Source: Chlamydiota bacterium
GTDB lineage: Bacteria > Chlamydiota > Chlamydiia > Chlamydiales > Criblamydiaceae
DNA: 6,201 nt
Assembly: GCA_021772365.1 (NCBI GenBank)
Contig: JAJFMC010000116.1
Location: forward strand, 1 to 6,201
Reading direction: 5' to 3'
Shown: positions 1 through 6,180 of the stretch, one piece after another
Position numbering within the stretch: position 1 is the stretch's first letter
Layout: each line of letters starts with the position of its first letter
Notes under the pieces: generated by a model
Seen by the model: only the letters and a program-made list of their open reading frames with translations
What the model was told of the DNA's origin: nothing
Databases searched by the model: none
Position numbers and translations under genes: made by a program

Positions 1-1
1 C

Positions 2-1348
2 GAAAATCCTACTTACGCTCTAGCAGGCACTATCCTACAGCTAACCATTCCTACTATCAATTCTACAACAAATGAGGTTATCGGATTTGTTATTGCTGAT
101 ATTAACTTGAGCACTTTAGTATATAGTAGTATCAACCCCAAAAACCGGTACGCAACAGACATATTCGTTTATAGCCAAGAACCTAATATCAATCAGCTTC
201 TCTACTTTTTTAATGCTGAAAAACACCTGGACAGAACCCCCCCTGAACAGTACAATGACTTATCTCTCAGCTACTTCCAGTTAAACAAAAAAATTACAAT
301 TGGGAATCAAAAACTTCTCTTCTACTACAATGCCACGCCAGCCTACGTTGTTCACACTTGGCAAGCTACAATAGCTGCAAGCATCGGAGTCATTATCACA
401 ACGTTTATCGTGGTAACAGCATGGATCCTTTTGGAAATTGAGAAGCGACAATTTTCTAATGTCTTACACGAAGAGCACATACAAGAGATTGGAGGAACCA
501 TTGACCTCCTAGAGACGACAAAAAACCGTCTTGTTGCCCAAGAAAACCTAGCATCTTTAGGAGGGCTAACAGCAGGGATTGCACACGAGATAAAAAATCC
601 ACTGAACTTCATCAACAATTTCTCAACTTTATCAGTAGACCTTGTTAATGACATCGATAAATACATTTCTAAGCATCGGCACTCAATTCCTCCTGAAGAG
701 ACTAAGGAAGTCCTTGAGTCTATAGATACTTTGAAAGAAAATATCAACACGATTCACGAACAGGGACAAAGAGCCGATAGCACCATTCAACGAATGCTAG
801 CCCACTCTCGTGGCAAGCCCGGCGAATGGGCGCTTACAGATATGCATAAACTTCTAGACGAATATCTTGCGTTCTCCTATCACGGTATGAGAGCAAAGAA
901 CTCTAATTTCAATACAAAAATTGAAAAAAAATTTGAATCTGATGTAAAAGAAATTAAGGCGATAACGAATGATCTAAGCCGGGTATTTCTCAACTTATTC
1001 AACAATGCTTTTCAAGCAATTGACGAAAAAGCGAAAAAACTTGGTAAGGAGTACATAGCCCCCACATTAACAGTTAGAACGCAAAATGTCGGTAAATTTT
1101 TTAGGGTGCGCATTAGAGATAACGGATTTGGAATCAATGAAGAGAATAAGGCTATGATCTTTACTCCGTTCTTTACAACGAAACCTACCGGTGTAGGAAC
1201 GGGGCTTGGACTATCGTTGGCGTATAATATCATCGTTAGAGAACATGGTGGTTCTCTTACCTTTGAATCAGAAGAAGGTGAGTATACTGAGTTCATTATA
1301 ACGATCCCATTGGAGCCTAAACACAAGAAAGAGGAACTCGTTCAATGA
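2..1348 (+). CDS. Transmembrane sensor histidine kinase, 5'-truncated by window edge
   Basis: The frame is open from nt 2 to the TGA at 1346-1348 (448 codons). The TTG at 107 falls inside a conserved-looking stretch (GFVIADINLSTL, nt 83-118), so the real start lies upstream of the window. Counting codons from nt 2, residues 1 to about 118 look like the C-terminal part of an extracytoplasmic Cache-type sensor; the G-x-V/I-x-x-DI-x-L signature is typical of those domains. A hydrophobic helix at about 122-144 is the last membrane segment, followed by a charged linker. The HisKA domain carries the H-box AHEIKNPL (His195, nt 584-586), the predicted autophosphorylation site. The HATPase domain follows: N-box NLFNNAFQAI (Asn335), G1 RDNGFGI (Asp373), F-box IFTPFFTTK and G2 GTGLGLS (399-405). 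All catalytic boxes are present, so an active kinase is expected. There is no HAMP or PAS domain between membrane and H-box. The stop overlaps the start of the downstream response regulator, its likely partner. The ligand cannot be read from the sequence, and the Cache call is less certain than the kinase call. Confidence 0.93.
   Translation, partial: ENPTYALAGTILQLTIPTINSTTNEVIGFVIADINLSTLVYSSINPKNRYATDIFVYSQEPNINQLLYFFNAEKHLDRTPPEQYNDLSLSYFQLNKKITIGNQKLLFYYNATPAYVVHTWQATIAASIGVIITTFIVVTAWILLEIEKRQFSNVLHEEHIQEIGGTIDLLETTKNRLVAQENLASLGGLTAGIAHEIKNPLNFINNFSTLSVDLVNDIDKYISKHRHSIPPEETKEVLESIDTLKENINTIHEQGQRADSTIQRMLAHSRGKPGEWALTDMHKLLDEYLAFSYHGMRAKNSNFNTKIEKKFESDVKEIKAITNDLSRVFLNLFNNAFQAIDEKAKKLGKEYIAPTLTVRTQNVGKFFRVRIRDNGFGINEENKAMIFTPFFTTKPTGVGTGLGLSLAYNIIVREHGGSLTFESEEGEYTEFIITIPLEPKHKKEELVQ
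1331..1335 (+). promoter_or_regulatory. Shine-Dalgarno for the response regulator, with ATGA stop/start overlap
   Basis: GAGGA at 1331-1335 lies 9 nt before the ATG at 1345. That ATG shares bases with the kinase stop codon (ATGA, 1345-1348). The arrangement supports translational coupling and hence co-expression of kinase and regulator. The start also falls exactly at the first beta strand of the receiver domain (MKILVIDDEE), which confirms it. Confidence 0.75.
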
Positions 1349-2937
1349 AAATCTTGGTCATAGATGATGAGGAGGCTACAGAGTCTCTATTTAGACAACG
1401 TTTTAAAGATGAAATCAAAGAAGGGCTATTTGATTTCCAATTTGCGAGTAGTGGCGAACAAGCGATTGATAAAATTGGCGAACTAGAAAACCCCAATGCA
1501 GTTCTTATTCTTTCAGATATCAATATGCCGGGAATGAGTGGCCTACAGCTCCTCAAGCAACTGAAGACGGATATCCCACTGATGCCTGTCATGATGGTTA
1601 CAGCCTATGGTGATGAAGCCAACCACAAAAAAGCTATGGCATATAATGCAGATGGATTTATCAACAAACCTATCGACTTTGCTGCCCTAAAAGAAAAAAT
1701 ATTAAAATTTACGCTCAATGAAGGAACAGCCGGAGAGAAAGGAGAGAAACAACAGCTGGTTGTGACTAGCAGAATATTAGTTGTTGATGACGAGCCTGCA
1801 TTAGAAGCGTTGATCAGACAAAAATTCCGCAAACAGATTCGCAATAAAGAAATGGACTTCACATTTGCCTATAATGGAGTGGAGGCCCTCAATATTCTGA
1901 AAGAAAATGAAGATATTGGCATTGTCCTGACGGATATCAACATGCCTGAAATGGATGGCCTCACTCTACTAGCAAAGCTTAAAGAACAGGATCGTCTATA
2001 TCGTTCCGTTGTGATCTCTGCCTATGGCGATATGGAAAACATCCGTACGGCCATGAATCTAGGTGCTAGCGATTTTATCACAAAACCTATCGATCTTAAA
2101 GACCTTGAAACAACGCTTGAAAAAATCCGTGAACAGTACATCTGCTTGAAAGCAGGTGCTGAAGCGCAACAAAATGTGATTCTTTATGAAAAAGAACTAG
2201 AAATTGCCAGCCATATCCAGACTACTTTTATTCCCAATAACTTTACCCCCTTCCCAGATAATAATAAATTAGAACTGTTCGGCAAAATGTTTGCTGCACA
2301 AAGTGTATGCGGAGACTTCTTTGACTTTTTCCCCATCGGAGATCATCAGTTAGGCTTTGTGATTGCTGATGTATCAGGTAAGGGAGTACCGGCGGCACTG
2401 TTTATGGTGATGAGTAAAACACTTTTACGTTCTACAGCCCTCGCCAATCCTTCGCCAGAAAAATGTATGCGTGAAGTCAGCCATTACCTTACATACAACA
2501 ATGAATCTATGATGTTTGTGACTGCTTTTTACGGGATTTTGGATATCAATACAGGACATTTAACATATTGTGATGCAGGCCACCTCCCACCATATATTAG
2601 CTCTATAGATGGAACCATCAAAAAAATTCCTAAAGATAAAGGGATTGCTCTTGGTATTCTTGATGATTTAGCGCTGGAGAATTCACTATTCCAAAAAAAG
2701 ACAATGCAATTACAAAAAGGCGATACAATTGTTCTCTATACTGATGGTGTCACTGTAGCAGTGAATCCAAATATGGATGTCTATCCAGAGAACAATTTTA
2801 CTAATTTAATAAAAGCATCAACAAACAACCCGCTTACAGAGTTCATCGATAATGTGAGAAACGATATCGAGGTCTTTGCTGAAGGTGCTAACCAGTATGA
2901 TGATATCACACTTCTTTGCTTAAGATGGAACGGATAA
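1345..2937 (+). CDS. Response regulator: REC-REC-PP2C (SpoIIE/RsbU-type) serine phosphatase
   Basis: The 530-residue protein has three cytoplasmic domains. Receiver 1 (about 1-122) has acidic pocket Asp7/Asp8, phosphoacceptor Asp58 (SDINMPG), Thr86 and Lys108. Receiver 2 (about 142-262) has Asp148/Asp149, phosphoacceptor Asp197 (TDINMPE), Ser225 and Lys247. Both look fully competent, and they resemble each other beyond the general family pattern. A short helical linker containing ASHIQTTFIP (288-297) leads into the PP2C domain (about 315-528). Its metal-site motifs are CGDFFDF (Asp324, Asp327), ADVSGKGVPAALFM (Asp342), DAGH (Asp410, His413), YTDGV (Asp467) and YDDITLL (Asp519/Asp520). RsbU-like enzymes of this family dephosphorylate a phospho-serine or phospho-threonine on a STAS anti-anti-sigma protein. 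Here the activity is presumably gated by phosphorylation from the kinase encoded immediately upstream. The usual Glu after TDGVT is Val471. No STAS or RsbW partner gene is in the window, so the target is unknown. No DNA-binding domain is present, so output is by protein dephosphorylation rather than direct transcription control. Confidence 0.93.
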   Translation: MKILVIDDEEATESLFRQRFKDEIKEGLFDFQFASSGEQAIDKIGELENPNAVLILSDINMPGMSGLQLLKQLKTDIPLMPVMMVTAYGDEANHKKAMAYNADGFINKPIDFAALKEKILKFTLNEGTAGEKGEKQQLVVTSRILVVDDEPALEALIRQKFRKQIRNKEMDFTFAYNGVEALNILKENEDIGIVLTDINMPEMDGLTLLAKLKEQDRLYRSVVISAYGDMENIRTAMNLGASDFITKPIDLKDLETTLEKIREQYICLKAGAEAQQNVILYEKELEIASHIQTTFIPNNFTPFPDNNKLELFGKMFAAQSVCGDFFDFFPIGDHQLGFVIADVSGKGVPAALFMVMSKTLLRSTALANPSPEKCMREVSHYLTYNNESMMFVTAFYGILDINTGHLTYCDAGHLPPYISSIDGTIKKIPKDKGIALGILDDLALENSLFQKKTMQLQKGDTIVLYTDGVTVAVNPNMDVYPENNFTNLIKASTNNPLTEFIDNVRNDIEVFAEGANQYDDITLLCLRWNG

Positions 2938-2944
2938 ACGTTTC

Positions 2945-2950
2945 GAGGAG
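2945..2950 (+). promoter_or_regulatory. Shine-Dalgarno fixing the GTG start of the FAD/Fe-S dehydrogenase
   Basis: GAGGAG at 2945-2950 sits 8 nt before GTG 2959 within the 21-bp gap after the regulator stop. No ATG gives a comparable start. The encoded N-terminus (LRHHLEQAITGDVRFD, followed by TIYSVDASIYEILPQGV) matches the usual beginning of this enzyme family, which supports GTG as the initiation codon. Confidence 0.72.
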
Positions 2951-2958
2951 TCAGTTAG

Positions 2959-5826
2959 GTGAACGACGCACTCAGGCATCACCTCGAACAGGCAATTACC
3001 GGTGATGTCCGTTTCGATCAAGCAACCCGAACCATTTACAGCGTAGATGCATCAATCTACGAAATCCTTCCACAAGGCGTAATCCTTCCAAAAAACTCAC
3101 AAGATATCATCGCAGCAGTAAAAATCGCAAGTAGACACGACATCCCTATCACAGCAAGAGGTGCCGCGACAGGTATCACAGGTGGCTGCATAGGTCCCGG
3201 TATCATCATTGATACCAGCAAATACCTTAACGACATCATCGACGTCAATTACGAAGAAGAGTATGTGATCTGCCAACCCGGCGTCATCCAAGACGATCTC
3301 AATCTATTCCTAGAAAAAAAAGGGTACCGCCTTGGTCCAGACACCTCAACAGGGAACAGAGCGACAGTAGGAGGGATGCTAGGAAATAATGCCGCAGGAG
3401 CGCGATCACTATACTACGGTAAAATGGTTGACCATGTCATTGAACTGGACATGGTCTTATCTTCCGGAGAAGAAATAACCTTTAAAGAAGTCAATAATGA
3501 AGAATTGAGAGAGATCCTAGTAAAAGGTGGTAGGTCAGGAGAAATCCACCGGAAAATCCTCAAAATAAAAAAGACCTACCACGACGAAATCAAAAGAAAA
3601 TTTCCAGATATCCCTCGAAGGGTTTCGGGATATAATCTCGATGCCCTTATCCGCTCACCGAACCTCGACCCCACAAAGCTTATCGTCGGTAGTGAGGGAA
3701 CGTTAGGAATCGTCACACAAGTAAAACTCCGTATCGCTAAGCGCCCAAAAGTAACGGGTTTTTGTGTTCTCTTTTACGATGACATGATCGCGGGAATGGA
3801 TTGTATTGACGAAATTCTTGCATACTCTCCATTTTCAGTCGAAATGATTGATCACCACATCATTGAGATGGGTGTACGTGCACCCGCTTTAAAAGGGAAA
3901 ACTCAGTGGCTTAAAGGTTCTCCCGAAGCTATCTTTGTTGTCGAATTCCAAGGTGAGACTCTTGATAAAGTGAACAGTCAGGTCGAAAATTTTCGTCAAA
4001 ACATCTCAAAAGAAGCTAGTGGCTATCACCAAGATTCATTATACGATCCTGAATCGATGAACAATATTTGGGCGATGAGAAAAGCTGGCTTGGGACTCCT
4101 TCTTTCAAAACGCACCTATAGCCGCGCAATCGCATTTATCGAGGACATCACAGTTGCTCCACAAATGCTCGCCTCGTTTATAAAAGCCTTCAAGTCATTA
4201 CTCGTGAAATATGGAAAAGACGCAGGTATCTACGGCCATGTAGGTTCTGGATGCATGCATATACGCCCCTATATAGATTTGAGGAATCCGGAAGACTTAA
4301 AGATCATGAAAACGATCATGTTGGAAGTTACCGATCTATTAATAGATCATGGAGGTGCACTTAGCGGGGAACATGGTGATGGATATATTCGTTCGTGGTT
4401 GAATGAAAAGCTATTCGGTAAAGACCTCTACGAAGCTTTTAAAGAGGTAAAGCTTGCATTCGACCCGATTAACTTGATGAATCCAAGTAAAATTGTAAAC
4501 GGAAAAGACCTGATTCACGATCTACGCATTTCTCCAGAAACACAAGAACAACCGGTAGAGACTTTTCTGAGCTTCGAGAAAGAGGGAGGATTTGAGTTGT
4601 CAGTAGACATGTGTAATGGTAATGCAACATGTAGGAAACCTGAAAGTTTGATGTGCCCCCCCTTTCAAGTGACTCGCGACGAAGCCCATACAACTCGTGC
4701 ACGAGCACAAATGCTACGCTCTATTGTTAACGGAAAACTCCCATTTGCTACTTTCACGTCTGATCAACTATACGACGTCATGGACTTATGTGTAGAATGC
4801 AAAGGATGTAAAAAAGAATGCCCTTCGCAAGTAGATATGGCTAAAATGAAGAGCGAATTTCTCTATCACTACTACAAGAAACACACTACTCCTATCAGAA
4901 ACTACCTGTTCGCGTATATCGGAGAAATCAACAAATTGATTTCGGGTGTAGCGAGCTTCTTCAATACATTAGCAGCTACATCCATCAACAAAAAACTCAT
5001 GTCATTATTGAGTATTACACAGAACCGTTCTCTTCCACCTCTTGCGACACAAAAATTTTCTTCCTGGGTAAAAAAAGAGCACGTAGCTAAACAAACTAGC
5101 AAACAAGTCATGATATTCATCGACACCTATACAGAATTCAATGCTCCGGAAATAGGTATTGCAGCTACAAAAATTCTCGATGTTTTGGGTTACCACGTTA
5201 AGTTCATTGAATGGTCCTGCTGTGGACGTCCAATGATATCAAAAGGAATGCTGCCTCAAGCAAAAACACGTGCTAAAGCATTTCTCGATACTGTAATGCC
5301 AGCTCTCACAAAGAAGGTGCCCATCATCATTCTCGAACCCAGCTGCCTTTCAGCAGTCATCGACGACTATCAAGGCCTTATTCCCGAAAAAGCGAAAGAG
5401 CTGGAAAATCTTAAAAACTTCGGCGTCTCTCTTGAGCAGTTCATTGTCCAACATATAGACGCCGATACCATAAATAACGCCATTGATATCGACCTATGCA
5501 AAAACGTTCATTTCCATGGGCACTGCCATCAAAAGTCTCTGTTTGGAACAGAGACTATGAAGCAATGTTTAAAGATGATCAACGATCAAGAATTCCAAGA
5601 AATACAAACGGGTTGCTGTGGGATGGCAGGATCGTTTGGTTACGAATCCGAACACTATGAAATGTCCATGGACATCGGTAACCTTCACCTTTTTCCCTAT
5701 ATCAAAAACTTAAATAACGACGAAGTCATCATCGCGAATGGTATCTCCTGCAGAAGCCAAATCCATCACGGCACAGGAAGAAAAGCCCTGCATATCGCTG
5801 AATACCTTGCCTCTTTACTGGGTTAA
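2959..5826 (+). CDS. FAD-linked D-2-hydroxyacid dehydrogenase fused to Fe-S/CCG module (YdiJ/Dld-II-like)
   Basis: The 955-residue single chain combines what are separate GlcD- and GlcF-type subunits elsewhere. The FAD-binding domain (about 35-260) shows GAATGITGG (68-76), GPDTSTGNRATVGG (126-139), GNNAAGARS and VGSEGTLGIVTQ (243-254). The FAD-oxidase C domain (about 265-515) has GHVGSGCMHIRP (His427, His434) and SGEHGDG (Glu471, His472). The two His and the Glu correspond to the metal- and substrate-binding residues of D-2-hydroxyacid dehydrogenases. It closes with FDPINLMNPSKI. The Fe-S part follows: Cys552, Cys558 and Cys566 in a CR...MCPPF motif, then CVECKGCKKECP (Cys611, 614, 617, 621). 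Two cysteine-rich CCG segments complete it: CCGRP (754-758) with EPSC (Cys796), and HGHCHQK (853-859) with CCGMAGSFG (886-894). The family oxidises D-lactate, D-2-hydroxyglutarate or related D-2-hydroxyacids and delivers electrons to quinone or cytochrome at the membrane. The length is close to YdiJ and Dld-II proteins (about 940-1020). No signal peptide or membrane helix is evident. The substrate cannot be settled from sequence alone. It is probably co-transcribed with the upstream two-component genes, with a 21-bp gap. Confidence 0.93.
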   Translation: MNDALRHHLEQAITGDVRFDQATRTIYSVDASIYEILPQGVILPKNSQDIIAAVKIASRHDIPITARGAATGITGGCIGPGIIIDTSKYLNDIIDVNYEEEYVICQPGVIQDDLNLFLEKKGYRLGPDTSTGNRATVGGMLGNNAAGARSLYYGKMVDHVIELDMVLSSGEEITFKEVNNEELREILVKGGRSGEIHRKILKIKKTYHDEIKRKFPDIPRRVSGYNLDALIRSPNLDPTKLIVGSEGTLGIVTQVKLRIAKRPKVTGFCVLFYDDMIAGMDCIDEILAYSPFSVEMIDHHIIEMGVRAPALKGKTQWLKGSPEAIFVVEFQGETLDKVNSQVENFRQNISKEASGYHQDSLYDPESMNNIWAMRKAGLGLLLSKRTYSRAIAFIEDITVAPQMLASFIKAFKSLLVKYGKDAGIYGHVGSGCMHIRPYIDLRNPEDLKIMKTIMLEVTDLLIDHGGALSGEHGDGYIRSWLNEKLFGKDLYEAFKEVKLAFDPINLMNPSKIVNGKDLIHDLRISPETQEQPVETFLSFEKEGGFELSVDMCNGNATCRKPESLMCPPFQVTRDEAHTTRARAQMLRSIVNGKLPFATFTSDQLYDVMDLCVECKGCKKECPSQVDMAKMKSEFLYHYYKKHTTPIRNYLFAYIGEINKLISGVASFFNTLAATSINKKLMSLLSITQNRSLPPLATQKFSSWVKKEHVAKQTSKQVMIFIDTYTEFNAPEIGIAATKILDVLGYHVKFIEWSCCGRPMISKGMLPQAKTRAKAFLDTVMPALTKKVPIIILEPSCLSAVIDDYQGLIPEKAKELENLKNFGVSLEQFIVQHIDADTINNAIDIDLCKNVHFHGHCHQKSLFGTETMKQCLKMINDQEFQEIQTGCCGMAGSFGYESEHYEMSMDIGNLHLFPYIKNLNNDEVIIANGISCRSQIHHGTGRKALHIAEYLASLLG

Positions 5827-5950
5827 TACTCTATTAGCACCCTCTAATTTCATCACGTACATCCCTATACTAAAATGAAAAAGACCATTTTTACGTAAGA
5901 AGACTCTTCTCCGTTCCACGATATTATAGAGAATTTCCAAAGAAAAAATG

Positions 5951-5983
5951 AAGTGGAACCTTGGAGTGACAAAACTGCTTTTG
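5951..5983 (+). repeat. Left arm of perfect 33-bp inverted repeat
   Basis: This segment is the exact reverse complement of 6031-6063 with no mismatch, separated by 47 nt. Pairing stops at a G/G mismatch just outside (5950/6064). Arms this long and exact do not arise by chance in 6 kb. Confidence 0.97.
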
Positions 5984-6030
5984 CCTTTTGCTGAGAGAGT
6001 TCAATTCGGTAAATGGCTCTTCAATAAAGA

Positions 6031-6063
6031 CAAAAGCAGTTTTGTCACTCCAAGGTTCCACTT
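6031..6063 (-). repeat. Right arm of perfect 33-bp inverted repeat
   Basis: Exact reverse complement of 5951-5983. It is not followed by a T-tract, so the hairpin does not look like an ordinary intrinsic terminator in the plus direction. On the minus strand the base run beyond the other arm is TTTTTT (complement of 5943-5948), but no minus-strand gene ends here. Confidence 0.97.
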
Positions 6064-6167
6064 GAATCTCTTTATCGAAACACATCTTAAAATCGTGGAA
6101 CGACGGCGAATCTTCTTAGATCAATGCGTTAGCACGAACTTTTAGGGCCCATTTATTTGATGGTAGT

Positions 6168-6173
6168 GAGGAG
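6168..6173 (+). promoter_or_regulatory. Possible Shine-Dalgarno for the next gene
   Basis: GAGGAG at 6168-6173 ends 7 nt before a TTG codon at 6181. It has the same core sequence and similar spacing as the site before the GTG of the dehydrogenase gene, which is why the short downstream frame is worth marking. Confidence 0.4.
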
Positions 6174-6180
6174 AGCTAAT

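Larger units (their letters stand above)
5896..6118. repeat. Long imperfect palindrome, MITE-like or fold-back element
   Basis: All pairings fall on a single axis at nt 6007 (paired positions sum to 12014). From outside in: 5896-5903 pairs perfectly with 6111-6118 (8 bp); 5904-5911 against 6103-6110 is mostly mismatched; 5912-5922 pairs perfectly with 6092-6102 (11 bp). Next comes a degenerate zone where about 14 of 28 positions pair, then the perfect 33-bp arms (5951-5983 / 6031-6063). Inside the 47-nt loop, short complementary blocks remain on the same axis (5985-5988 / 6026-6029 and 5994-5997 / 6017-6020). A non-coding palindrome of this size with terminal inverted repeats is typical of a miniature inverted-repeat element or a degraded IS. 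I see no clear target-site duplication next to the outer ends, so element class and exact boundaries are uncertain. A structured RNA formed on read-through from the dehydrogenase gene is an alternative. Confidence 0.8.
5827..6159. other. Intergenic region dominated by a large palindrome; no credible gene
   Basis: About 330 bp between the dehydrogenase stop and the possible next gene. The first about 70 bp (5827-5895) are AT-rich without a recognisable terminator; the only symmetry is a weak AAAAA/TTTTT pairing near 5878-5892 with no GC stem. The middle holds the inverted repeat at 5896-6118. The last stretch (6119-6159) has no promoter that I can support. The small frame at 5948-6145 simply translates the repeat arms and is not called a gene. 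Confidence 0.7.

Noticed and set aside
107..109. TTG as the start of the histidine kinase
   Set aside because: The frame is open upstream to nt 2 and the upstream codons give a sensible Cache-like continuation (GFVIADINLS), so the gene is truncated by the window rather than started here.
352..750. Minus-strand open frame opposite the kinase gene (and similar ones opposite the other genes)
   Set aside because: These are shadows of well-supported plus-strand genes: no recognisable motifs, low-complexity composition and no ribosome sites that I could support.
5662..5675. 14-bp palindrome ATGTCCA/TGGACAT in the dehydrogenase gene
   Set aside because: A palindrome of this length is expected by chance in a window of this size at a rate high enough to ignore, and it lies within ordinary coding sequence.
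5951..6063. Intrinsic terminator for the dehydrogenase gene
   Set aside because: The stem is 33 bp with a 47-nt loop, lies about 125 bp after the stop and has no T-tract on the plus strand. This is not the usual short GC-rich hairpin, although a hairpin of this size might still stop some transcription.
6062..6092. Promoter-like TTGAAT with a downstream A/T-rich hexamer
   Set aside because: The -10 candidates at allowed spacing match the consensus at only about half the positions, and the -35 overlaps the repeat arm. Too weak to call.
5948..6145. 65-codon open frame across the palindrome
   Set aside because: Its codons are mainly the two arms of the 33-bp inverted repeat plus the loop. It has no good ribosome site and no recognisable protein pattern, so it is a by-product of the repeat.
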